Part shown: positions 8,099 to 14,671 of the stretch, piece after piece | Layout of the letters: each line of letters opens with the position of its first letter | Numbering within the stretch: the first letter of the stretch is position 1 | DNA from: an uncultured Flavobacteriaceae bacterium | GTDB taxonomy: Bacteria; Bacteroidota; Bacteroidia; Flavobacteriales; Flavobacteriaceae | Direction: 5' to 3' | NCBI GenBank assembly: GCA_938018045.1 | Contig: CALIIP010000181.1 | Location: 1-16,149 of the forward strand | Length of the DNA: 16,149 bases | Notes under the pieces: generated by a model | The model's input: the letters and a program-made list of their open reading frames with translations, nothing else | What the model was told of the DNA's origin: nothing | Database searches by the model: none | Translations under genes and position numbers: made by a program

Positions 8099-10813
8099 TT
8101 ATAATGTATAAATAAATCTAAAAGATATAAATCTTGGCTGTATAAAAGATTCTGAACTGAAAACCGAAATATCATTTGCACTGTTTCTCAACTGTGAATC
8201 AATATTTAATAAATTCGTTGCCTTAATTTCATATTCCCATTTAGAGTCTCTATCTTTTCTATAAGATAATGAAGCGTCCCAGTTTTGAAATGATTGTGAT
8301 TCACCATTGCCAATATCTTGACTAGTATAACTGTAATCAGTAAGAAATGTGACCTTTTTCCAGATATATGCATCAAATTCAAAAGTTGGTGCCTTAGTAA
8401 CAAATTTAGTTTTACGAGTACCTTGAATATTGTTAGTTACACTATATCTATAACTTAAACTAACGTTTGGAGCAACCTTGTAGTTGGTACGAATTCCAGG
8501 AGTATAAGTCTGAGTATAACCTTCATTAAAGGACTTATTTCCTTGAATAAACTGATTGATTTTACTGTAATTAAATCTTGCGTTGACACTTGCTCTAATT
8601 TTACCAAAATTACGTTGAACTCGACCAGAAACATTTACATTCTCATCAGCAAAATTCGAATTAAAAAAAGTACTCGTACGTATTACATTTTCAAAATTTG
8701 TTAAACTTCTTATCTGATCTATATTGCTAGAATATGAGGCCCTTGCAAATACATTGGTATAATTAAATAGGTTAAAACTACTGTAAAACAAACTCACATT
8801 ATGTGAAAGTGCATTTTGTAAATCTGGCTCTCCAAATTGAATACTATTGTAATTGTTAAGAACCAAACCTTGTGCTAAGCGCGTAACGTCAGTAAATTGA
8901 TTACTCATATTGTAACGCAATAACAACGATTCACTCTTTTTAAATTGGATACGAGTTTCAAAGTCTGGTAAAAATTTAAAGAAATTATCTTTATATGTTT
9001 TACCAAATTGAGTGTTTTTGTTACCATATGCATGCAAAGAAAAACCAGGAGTAACCGTAAACTTTCCAGATTTAAATCTATAATGAAATCCTAAGTATAC
9101 GTCACTAAAATTATATTCTGTGTCGTTGGTTGCAAGACCTTGATTAATTGTTGGTGTAGGATTTGATTGAGATCCATCAGCAAGAAATTGGAATATATTA
9201 GAATTGAACTCTTGTTTACTCAAAATTGTACCAAGAGTTAGGTTAATATTGCTTTTAGCATTAATAATATTGTAGTAATCTAGTTTGGCGTCTAATTGAT
9301 TTGATTTGATACGTCTATTTTGACCAAGATTATAATTATTTAAACTAGTATCTAATCCTAAGGCATCAGCAGTTGTATCAAAAGCATCATCATTGTTTGG
9401 GTCATTACTCAAATTAGCATTATAAAACGGATCTTCGTTTTTAATCAAATGCTGTGCTTCTAATGCAAAAATATTAGTTTCATTGAGCGTGTAATAATAT
9501 TTTAAATTTTGATTGATACTATAAGGGCTTACTTCATCTATCTGTGAGGTATTACCTATAACAGAAGAGAAAATGTTTTGATTTTGTGTGTCATTAGATA
9601 TACGACCAAGAATATCATAGTCTAACTGATTATTAACATTTGGTTGATATGATGTACTTAGTTTTAATAATCCTTGATTTGATCTTTCTTTGCTAGTTTG
9701 CACAGTATTTTCATCTGGAATTCCTAAATCTGGATTGGTATATTGAACAAAACTAGTTTCCTTAGAAAGAATTCTACTACTGTTATAAATAAGGAATCCA
9801 CTAAAATCTAAACTTGGTTTAGGTGAATAACTGAAATTTCCTGTTGCCAATTTATTTTCAATTTCTAGTGCATTACTTTGATTTGTTAAAAAATTAAGAC
9901 TGTTATTTCCAAGATTTATAGTAGTTCCACTACTATTACTTGGTGCTCTAAAGCCTCCTCCAAAACCTCTAATGTCTCGTCTTGACAAAGCCACTTCACC
10001 AGTATTATTAAGATCTCCAATAAAATTTATGCTATACTTTGGACTATAATAAAACAGTTTAGGTTGCAATAAATAGAGTTCGTTATCTGGTGCCGTTCCT
10101 GCTCCTGCAGTTATATTACCAAACCAAAAATTTTCTTTACCTTCTTTGAGTTTTATATTTAATGCGACATTGTCTTGATTGTTTCTAACACCACTAAGTT
10201 GTCCAACTTCTGAATAGTTACGCAATACCTCTACTTTACTTACTGCATTTGAAGGAATGTTTTGAGTAGCTAATTTAGTGTCGCCATCAAAGAAATCCTT
10301 TCCATTTACCATGAGTTTGTTTACTACTTTGCCTTCTACTTCTATTTGCCCATCTTCGTTAATGTCAACTCCAGGCAAATTTTCTAAAACATCTCCTAAT
10401 TTTCTTTCAGTTCCAGTTTTAAATGAATCTGCATTGTAAACTATGGTATCACCTCTAACAACTACTGGCATTTCAAAAACGAGTTCTACAGCATCCAACA
10501 TATCATCGGATACTAATGTATAGTCTTGATTAATATCGGTTTCTTGAGTAGTAAGTTCCTGTTTAAAGGTTTTCATCCCAATATAACTAACTTGTATTTC
10601 ATACACTCCGTTTAAACCAAGTTCGAGAGTGTATTTACCTTGTTCATTTGTAATTCCAAAAGACTCTAATCCTTTGGTTTCTTGATTAAACGCTACAACA
10701 TTAGCCAATTCTAAAGGCACGTTTAAAGTATCTTTAACTACACCTTCAAGTTTAATTTGGCTATAGGAAATACTAGTTATAAAAAGAAAAACAATAAAAT
10801 AAATATTTTTCAT
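8099..10813 (-). CDS. Outer-membrane beta-barrel protein, TonB-dependent receptor-like
   Basis: 904 residues. A signal peptide (IYFIVFLFITSISYSQ) precedes a carboxypeptidase-regulatory-like beta-sandwich at ~21-105 (VVKDTLNVPLELANVVAF ... YEIQVSYIGMKTF). A plug-like domain follows at ~115-225 (RGDTIVYNADSFK, LGDVLENLPGVDINEDG, VNGKDFFDGD, VEVLRNY). The remainder is a long beta-barrel with alternating aromatic strands, ending in the aromatic stretch ISFRFIYTL. In this family the protein sits in the outer membrane; many members import ligands with TonB, though TonB dependence is not proven for this subgroup. I see no obvious TonB box, and the substrate is unknown. It lies 48 bp downstream of the GLPGLI gene on the same strand, a pairing that recurs in Flavobacteriia, so the two are probably one operon driven from the promoter near 11740. 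Confidence 0.88.
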   Translation of the reverse strand: MKNIYFIVFLFITSISYSQIKLEGVVKDTLNVPLELANVVAFNQETKGLESFGITNEQGKYTLELGLNGVYEIQVSYIGMKTFKQELTTQETDINQDYTLVSDDMLDAVELVFEMPVVVRGDTIVYNADSFKTGTERKLGDVLENLPGVDINEDGQIEVEGKVVNKLMVNGKDFFDGDTKLATQNIPSNAVSKVEVLRNYSEVGQLSGVRNNQDNVALNIKLKEGKENFWFGNITAGAGTAPDNELYLLQPKLFYYSPKYSINFIGDLNNTGEVALSRRDIRGFGGGFRAPSNSSGTTINLGNNSLNFLTNQSNALEIENKLATGNFSYSPKPSLDFSGFLIYNSSRILSKETSFVQYTNPDLGIPDENTVQTSKERSNQGLLKLSTSYQPNVNNQLDYDILGRISNDTQNQNIFSSVIGNTSQIDEVSPYSINQNLKYYYTLNETNIFALEAQHLIKNEDPFYNANLSNDPNNDDAFDTTADALGLDTSLNNYNLGQNRRIKSNQLDAKLDYYNIINAKSNINLTLGTILSKQEFNSNIFQFLADGSQSNPTPTINQGLATNDTEYNFSDVYLGFHYRFKSGKFTVTPGFSLHAYGNKNTQFGKTYKDNFFKFLPDFETRIQFKKSESLLLRYNMSNQFTDVTRLAQGLVLNNYNSIQFGEPDLQNALSHNVSLFYSSFNLFNYTNVFARASYSSNIDQIRSLTNFENVIRTSTFFNSNFADENVNVSGRVQRNFGKIRASVNARFNYSKINQFIQGNKSFNEGYTQTYTPGIRTNYKVAPNVSLSYRYSVTNNIQGTRKTKFVTKAPTFEFDAYIWKKVTFLTDYSYTSQDIGNGESQSFQNWDASLSYRKDRDSKWEYEIKATNLLNIDSQLRNSANDISVFSSESFIQPRFISFRFIYTL

Positions 10814-10861
10814 TAAAATGGATTGTTAGATTGGTTAGTGGTATAAAAGGATGAATCAATA

Positions 10862-11704
10862 TTAGTTTCTTCTTCTTCCTCTATTGTCCATCATTTCCTT
10901 CATTTTAGTTTGAACTGTAGTTTGATAATCACTTTTATTAATTTCTTTACCTTTATCAGGAGCTCCAATTTTAATTTCCTCCTTTGGATTTATAACTACT
11001 CTAGAACACAACATTGTTGTATCTCCTGCACTCACCTCTAAAATAAGTCCTGGAAGTCCCCAATATTCAGCAGGACCATGACTTACCGGAATTTGTAATG
11101 TATACCAAGCCTCAACTTCTGTCATTTTAATTTCTGGTTCCTTGATCTCAACATTTGTTGAATCCGTTTTTTTCTCTGTTGCAGTTGGCCGTCTTAAATC
11201 ACTCCAAGAAAAATCAAACCAAGTCAACTCAGCAGTTGGAACTAATGCTGTTGCTTTGAAACACATATATTGCCCTATTTGTTTTGATTCAGAACCCATC
11301 TTCCAATCTATGGTTTGCAATTTATCTTTAACTAAAAATTTCTTTCCATAAAATTCTTGAGTTTGTACCAACTTATTTTCTTTTACATTTTTATATTGTT
11401 CACCTCGCGAGAAATTACTTCCCCAAGAATCTGTTGCTCCTGAAATTGCATCTAGTTGAGCTTCTTCCTCAAACACTGATTCTGATTTATTAAAACTCAG
11501 CACATATGTCTTTTCTAACCTGTTCTTAAGACGAGCTTGTATTTGTTTTTTCTGAGCTTCACTCATTCTTGCGCCCCAACTACCAAGTTCCATTTTAGAT
11601 TTAGAAAAATAATATGCTTGCCCTTGAAACTCTTGAACATTTGGTTTAGTAGATACTAATAACAATGTAGCAAGGAGTGTTAATTGAATGTATAATAATT
11701 TCAT
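10862..11704 (-). CDS. GLPGLI family protein
   Basis: 280 residues. The family motif GLPGLI is present at residues 216-221, within AEYWGLPGLILEV. An N-terminal hydrophobic segment (residues ~4-18, YIQLTLLATLLLVST) is a likely signal peptide, so the protein is probably periplasmic or outer-membrane associated. Other features are an amphipathic, charged segment (EAQKKQIQARLKNRLEKTY, ~49-67) followed by FNKSES, and a basic C-terminus (RGRRRN). The family's biochemical function is not established; members usually sit beside outer-membrane receptor genes, as here, which suggests a partner role for the barrel protein encoded immediately downstream. The ATG at 11704 is preceded by an A-rich leader and a perfect -7 box. 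It is transcribed divergently from the Crp-family regulator. Confidence 0.9.
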   Translation of the reverse strand: MKLLYIQLTLLATLLLVSTKPNVQEFQGQAYYFSKSKMELGSWGARMSEAQKKQIQARLKNRLEKTYVLSFNKSESVFEEEAQLDAISGATDSWGSNFSRGEQYKNVKENKLVQTQEFYGKKFLVKDKLQTIDWKMGSESKQIGQYMCFKATALVPTAELTWFDFSWSDLRRPTATEKKTDSTNVEIKEPEIKMTEVEAWYTLQIPVSHGPAEYWGLPGLILEVSAGDTTMLCSRVVINPKEEIKIGAPDKGKEINKSDYQTTVQTKMKEMMDNRGRRRN

Positions 11705-11734
11705 AACTTGAATTTAAATTTTATTTTTGTTTAA

Positions 11735-11742
11735 CAAATATA
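11735..11742 (-). promoter_or_regulatory. Bacteroidetes -7 box for the GLPGLI/receptor operon
   Basis: Read on the minus strand, 11742-11735 is TATATTTG, a perfect TAnnTTTG box, with its last base 31 nt upstream of the ATG at 11704. The leader between them is A/T-rich (caaaaataaaatttaaat). No clean -33 TTTG is visible at the usual distance. Confidence 0.6.
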
Positions 11743-11813
11743 GTTAAAAAGTTAAACATAATGTTTGCTTATTAAAACTTTAACAGTAAATTATAGTTTA
11801 AAGAGTAAGCAAT

Positions 11814-11828
11814 GAATCAATTTGATTC
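11814..11828. promoter_or_regulatory. Perfect 15-bp palindrome, candidate operator
   Basis: GAATCAATTTGATTC has 7-bp perfect arms around a single T. A second, shorter inverted repeat, ATGTTAAAACAT (5-bp arms), follows at 11833-11844. Both lie in the 267-bp intergenic region between the divergent GLPGLI and Crp-family genes, about 72 bp upstream of the GLPGLI -7 box. The half-site TTGAT/ATCAA resembles Crp/Fnr half-sites, but the arms are reversed relative to the classical TTGAT-N4-ATCAA order. A loop of one base makes it a poor terminator hairpin. Confidence 0.4.
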
Positions 11829-11853
11829 TGATATGTTAAAACATTTAACGAAA

Positions 11854-11902
11854 AATACCCGCATAAAAAATAATGAAGGTTATTGTAGATGCTGAGTTTT
11901 AA
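11854..11902 (+). pseudogene. Remnant copy of the 3' end of the pseudouridine synthase gene
   Basis: The 38 bases at 11865-11902 match 8049-8086, the end of the RluA-type gene, at 33 positions without gaps. This includes a 14-base identity (aaaaaataatgaag), an 11-base identity (gtagatgctga) and the shared TAA stop. The copy reads K-I-M-K-V-I-V-D-A-E-F-stop against K-I-M-K-I-R-V-D-A-D-F-stop. Eight further bases upstream match at seven positions after a 3-base insertion that creates an in-frame stop, so it is not a functional gene end. Weaker similarity may reach back to about 11806. It is in the same orientation as the parent gene and separated from it by the receptor/GLPGLI pair. Confidence 0.65.
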
Positions 11903-11929
11903 TAGATAATTCATATTGTTTTAAAATAG

Positions 11930-11937
11930 TACCTTAG
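11930..11937 (+). promoter_or_regulatory. Possible -7 box for the Crp-family regulator gene
   Basis: TACCTTAG matches TAnnTTTG except at one position and ends 34 bp before the ATG at 11972. It is the best candidate in the region but imperfect, and no -33 TTTG stands at the expected distance. Confidence 0.35.
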
Positions 11938-11971
11938 CTTAATCATTAAAACAACATCTCTTTTTAATATA

Positions 11972-12547
11972 ATGAACGAACTTTTAGATTATTTCAAAAA
12001 AAACATTTCAATTTCATTAGAAATAGAAGATAAACTGAAAGAAATCATTGTTGAAAAAAATTTAGTAAAAGGAGAACTCATTCTTACAAATGATTCTTTA
12101 AAAAAGGAACATATTTTTGTTGTAAGTGGCTGTTTACGTTCTTTTTACGAAACAGAAAACGCAAAAGAGCACACCATACAGTTTGCTATAAAAAATTGGT
12201 GGATTAGCGATTATATGACGCTCTATACAGATCATAAATCTGTTGTATCTATAGAAAGTTTAACACATTCGAAAGTTTTGATAATAAGCAATTATAAACT
12301 TGAACAATTTTACAAAGAGTTTCCAGATTTTGAAGTTTTCCAACGTAAAAATTTTGAAAAACGGATTGCAGCACTTCAAAGGAGAATTTTAAATTTATTA
12401 GCACTTTCTGCAACTGAAAAATACAATCAATTTATTGAAAATTATGCTGAATTTGAAAAAATAATCCCAAACTATCAGATTGCTTCATTTTTAGGAATTA
12501 CTCCTCAAAGTTTGAGTAGAATACGTAAAGAAAAATTTAAAAATTAA
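11972..12547 (+). CDS. Crp/Fnr-family transcriptional regulator
   Basis: 191 residues, typical of the short Bacteroidetes branch. Residues ~12-120 form a cNMP-binding-type beta-roll (VKGELILTND ... FVVSGCLRSFYE ... IQFAIKNWWISDYMTL ... IESLTHSKVLII). Residues ~122-150 form a dimerisation-helix region (RKNFEKRIAALQRRILNLLAL). The C-terminal winged-helix segment has a helix-turn-helix at ~165-190 (YQIASFLGITPQSLSRIRKE). The roll lacks an evident phosphate-binding cassette for cAMP and has no Cys cluster for an Fe-S centre, so the effector is unknown. The ATG follows an A/T-rich leader. The next gene, an NfsB-like nitroreductase, begins 68 bp downstream with its own promoter. Control of that gene, of itself, or of the divergent GLPGLI operon is an inference from position only. 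Confidence 0.9.
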   Translation: MNELLDYFKKNISISLEIEDKLKEIIVEKNLVKGELILTNDSLKKEHIFVVSGCLRSFYETENAKEHTIQFAIKNWWISDYMTLYTDHKSVVSIESLTHSKVLIISNYKLEQFYKEFPDFEVFQRKNFEKRIAALQRRILNLLALSATEKYNQFIENYAEFEKIIPNYQIASFLGITPQSLSRIRKEKFKN

Positions 12548-12587
12548 TTTATTACCATAGGTTAACTTTCACACTTTAATTATCATT

Positions 12588-12595
12588 TACTTTTG
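12588..12595 (+). promoter_or_regulatory. Bacteroidetes -7 box for the nitroreductase-hchA operon
   Basis: TACTTTTG is a perfect TAnnTTTG match ending 20 bp before the ATG at 12616, giving a leader of about 16 nt. A weak -33-like ACTTTC lies at 12565-12570, at about the right spacing. The box is identical to the one used by the pseudouridine synthase gene. Confidence 0.65.
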
Positions 12596-12615
12596 TCTAA
12601 ACAAAAAATAAGACA

Positions 12616-13245
12616 ATGAGTTTTTTAGATAAATTAAATGAACGTTATGCTACTAAGGCCATGAATGGCAAGGTAGTTTCTCAAGAAAAAATAGATAACA
12701 TTTTAGAAGCAATTAGATTGGCTCCAACATCAAGTGGATTACAACCTTTTGAAGTTTTTGTTGTTACAAACGATAAAACAAGAGCAAGTATAAAAGAAAT
12801 TGCTTGGAATCAGTCGCCAGTAACAGACTGCTCTCATTTGCTAGTATTCGCTGCTTGGGATACTTATACTGAAGATAGAATAAATCACATGTTTGATTTG
12901 ACTAATGAAATAAGAGGATTTAAAAATGAAGGTTGGGAAAACTACCGTCAAATGTTATTATCTTCATATCCTCAAAAAGATGCAGAAATAAATTTTGAAC
13001 ACGCTGCAAAACAAACTTACATTGCATTTATGGCTGCGATTACACAAGCAGCATATGAAGGTGTTGATAGTACACCAATGGAAGGATTTGACCCAAATGC
13101 TTTGGATGAAATTTTAGGATTACGTAAAAAAGGATTGCGTAGTACGATATTATTACCAATAGGATATAGAGATGCAGATAATGATTGGTTGGTAAACCTT
13201 GTAAAGGTTCGTAAACCAATGAAAGAATTAGTAACTTATATTTAA
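12616..13245 (+). CDS. NfsB-like nitroreductase / NAD(P)H-dependent FMN oxidoreductase
   Basis: 209 residues, close to the ~217 of E. coli NfsB. FMN-binding features are visible: RYATK at 10-14 and APTSSGLQPF at 36-45, corresponding to the RHSTK and SPSSTNSQPW blocks of NfsB. Near the C-terminus, PMEGFDP at 154-160 and GLRKKGLRSTILLPIGYR match the family pattern. The family reduces nitroaromatics, quinones and related electrophiles with NAD(P)H via bound FMN in the cytoplasm, as a dimer. The physiological substrate here cannot be assigned. It has a perfect -7 box upstream and is followed after 11 bp by the HchA-like gene, so the two are almost certainly co-transcribed. The Crp-family regulator gene lies just upstream on the same strand. 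Confidence 0.9.
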   Translation: MSFLDKLNERYATKAMNGKVVSQEKIDNILEAIRLAPTSSGLQPFEVFVVTNDKTRASIKEIAWNQSPVTDCSHLLVFAAWDTYTEDRINHMFDLTNEIRGFKNEGWENYRQMLLSSYPQKDAEINFEHAAKQTYIAFMAAITQAAYEGVDSTPMEGFDPNALDEILGLRKKGLRSTILLPIGYRDADNDWLVNLVKVRKPMKELVTYI

Positions 13246-13256
13246 AAAAGAAAATT

Positions 13257-14171
13257 ATGTTAAAAAAAATAGTATTAGGATTAGTAGCAATTATAGTTAT
13301 TGCATTTATAGTATTATACATTGCCGCTAAACCAACAGCAACCGATGATGGTGCATTTAGCCCTTCACCATTAGCATTAAAGTTAGCAACCTCATCTACA
13401 ACCGATTTTGATAACACTACTTATGAAAATAAGTATACAGGAAATAAAAAGGTGTTGATGATTTGTACAGAGCAAAGAAATATGACAATGGCAAATGGAA
13501 AGAAATTCTCTACAGGAAATCATCCTGTTGAGGTTTTATTACCTGTTCTTCATTTAAAAAACGCAGGTTTTGAAGTAGATGTTGTTACTCCAACAGGAAA
13601 ACCAGTAGCAATTGAAGAATGGGCAATGCCTGAAGAAGATGAGCATGTAAAAGCAATCTATGGTGAATTTAAAAGTAAACTTGAAAATCCAAGAAGTTTA
13701 TCAGATTTTGTAAACACTACAATGAATGACAGCATTAATAAGTATGCTGCCATCTTTATTCCAGGAGGTCACGGAGCAATGTTAGGTTTACCAGACAATA
13801 AAGATGTAAATAAAGTATTACAATGGTCACATAACAACGATATGTATACTTTAGCTATTTGTCATGGTCCAGCAGCATTGTTAGCAGCAAATTTAGACGG
13901 CAATAAAGATGAATATATCTATAAAGGCTATAAGATTGCTTCATTTCCTGATGCAGTAGACGCACAAGGACCAATGATTGGTTATACACCAGGAAAAATG
14001 CCTTGGATTTATGGTGAAAAGCTTAACAATTTAGGTATAACGATTGTAAATGAAGAAGCTGATGCAACAGTACATATAGATAGAAAACTAATAACAGGAG
14101 CAAGTCCTCTTGCTGCCAATGATTTTGGTAAATTAGCGGCAAATCAACTTCTTAAAGAAGTGAATAAATAA
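13257..14171 (+). CDS. Membrane-anchored Hsp31/HchA-like protein (DJ-1/PfpI family)
   Basis: 304 residues. From residue ~64 on it closely parallels E. coli Hsp31/HchA: FSTGNHPVE, EEWAMP, YAAIFIPGGHGAM, LAICHGPAALLAA, ASFPDAVD and TGASPLAANDFGKLAA. The expected catalytic residues are all present: nucleophile-elbow C202, H203, D235 and the acidic E92. By recall of the E. coli sequence, metal ligand E91 is kept as E106, but H86 is K101 and H123 is F138. The family shows glutathione-independent glyoxalase (methylglyoxal to lactate) activity, holdase activity and a disputed protein-deglycase activity. Residues 5-24 are a strongly hydrophobic helix (IVLGLVAIIVIAFIVLYIAA) with no lipobox and no clear cleavage site, so a membrane-anchored, probably periplasmic, form is likely, unlike cytosolic Hsp31. 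It is in an operon with the nitroreductase (11-bp gap) and is followed by a strong terminator. Confidence 0.88.
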   Translation: MLKKIVLGLVAIIVIAFIVLYIAAKPTATDDGAFSPSPLALKLATSSTTDFDNTTYENKYTGNKKVLMICTEQRNMTMANGKKFSTGNHPVEVLLPVLHLKNAGFEVDVVTPTGKPVAIEEWAMPEEDEHVKAIYGEFKSKLENPRSLSDFVNTTMNDSINKYAAIFIPGGHGAMLGLPDNKDVNKVLQWSHNNDMYTLAICHGPAALLAANLDGNKDEYIYKGYKIASFPDAVDAQGPMIGYTPGKMPWIYGEKLNNLGITIVNEEADATVHIDRKLITGASPLAANDFGKLAANQLLKEVNK

Positions 14172-14245
14172 AATTTAACCTAGAGTTTATACCTAAAAGC
14201 GATTTGAGTTCATCTTCAAATCGCTTTTTTTATTTATTGATATTC
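14153..14245 (+). repeat. Direct repeat, copy 1 (hchA 3' end plus terminator)
   Basis: The last codons of the hchA-like gene and its stop (taaagaagtgaataaata, 14153-14170) recur exactly at 14565-14582, 412 bp downstream. The terminator stem arms and the bases just after the T-run (ttttttatttnttga) are also shared. The stretch between the 18-mer and the stem aligns only with gaps. Confidence 0.75.
14195..14231 (+). terminator. Rho-independent terminator after the hchA-like gene
   Basis: A 13-bp perfect stem pairs AAAAGCGATTTGA (14195-14207) with TCAAATCGCTTTT (14216-14228) around an 8-nt loop and runs into T7. It ends transcription of the nitroreductase-hchA operon 24 bp after the stop codon. 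The same stem recurs at 14602-14635. Confidence 0.9.
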
Positions 14246-14300
14246 ACAGTTATTTTTGAAATCGACCTTTCTATAAATTAATTGAAATTAAGGTCCTTGT

Positions 14301-14320
14301 AAATTTAATTCATTAAATTT
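14301..14320. repeat. AT-only inverted repeat next to the small-protein promoter
   Basis: AAATTTAA (14301-14308) and TTAAATTT (14313-14320) form a perfect 8-bp inverted repeat with loop TTCA. It abuts or overlaps the proposed -33 element at 14320-14323. It may be an operator or merely reflect the AT-rich background. Confidence 0.35.
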
Positions 14321-14349
14321 TTGTAATTTTAGAGTATAATTAACTTTTG
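14320..14349 (+). promoter_or_regulatory. Candidate promoter for the 42-residue basic protein
   Basis: A -33 TTTG (14320-14323) lies 18 bp upstream of AACTTTTG (14342-14349), which matches TAnnTTTG except at the first base. The box ends 30 bp before the ATG at 14380, and the leader is A-rich (caactaaaaaataaatgtt). Confidence 0.5.
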
Positions 14350-14379
14350 AGATATATCAACAACTAAAAAATAAATGTT

Positions 14380-14508
14380 ATGGGAAGTAAATTCTTTGGT
14401 AATAAATCGGAACAAAAAACTAATAAAGAAGGGAAAGGTAAGGCTGGAAAAAACAATAGTAATGTAAATAAATCTTCAAGTGTTAAAAAGAGTGGAAGGG
14501 GAAAATAA
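14380..14508 (+). CDS. Small, highly basic hypothetical protein (42 residues)
   Basis: The ATG at 14380 opens a 43-codon frame ending in TAA at 14506. The protein starts MGSKFFGNKSEQKTNKEGKG and ends SVKKSGRGK. It has 11 Lys and 1 Arg against 2 Glu, no hydrophobic segment and many Gly/Asn/Ser, so it is probably disordered and could bind nucleic acid or ribosomes (inference). A plausible promoter and A-rich leader lie upstream, and an intrinsic terminator lies downstream at 14602, giving a self-contained monocistronic unit. Small Lys/Gly-rich proteins with a FFG/FFN-type start seem familiar from other Bacteroidetes, but I cannot assign a family with confidence. The unit sits between two copies of the hchA tail and terminator. 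Confidence 0.6.
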   Translation: MGSKFFGNKSEQKTNKEGKGKAGKNNSNVNKSSSVKKSGRGK

Positions 14509-14564
14509 CTAATCTATAAATTATAAGATAAGAAAGCCTTCGAATTTTAAAGTCAATAGTTTTA

Positions 14565-14659
14565 TAAAGAAGTGAATAAATACTACCTAAAGGTCATACA
14601 TAAAAGCGATTTGAATATTAACTCAAATCGCTTTTTTTATTTCTTGAAGTTTTCATTTT
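14565..14659 (+). repeat. Direct repeat, copy 2 (echo of the hchA 3' end plus terminator)
   Basis: The 18-mer at 14565-14582 is identical to the last hchA codons and stop at 14153-14170, but no hchA coding sequence lies upstream of it. It is followed by the same terminator stem and by similar sequence after the T-run. Similarity fades near 14659. Confidence 0.7.
14602..14638 (+). terminator. Rho-independent terminator after the small basic protein gene
   Basis: AAAAGCGATTTGA (14602-14614) and TCAAATCGCTTTT (14623-14635) form a 13-bp perfect stem with an 8-nt loop (atattaac) followed by T7. Both arms are identical to the terminator at 14195, but the loop differs. Confidence 0.88.
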
Positions 14660-14671
14660 AAAATGCTATCT

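Noticed and set aside
13040..13417. 125-codon open frame on the minus strand across the nitroreductase/hchA junction
   Set aside because: It lies opposite two well-supported genes, has low-complexity Ile/Tyr/Leu content expected from antisense AT-rich DNA, and has no promoter or homology that I can recognise.
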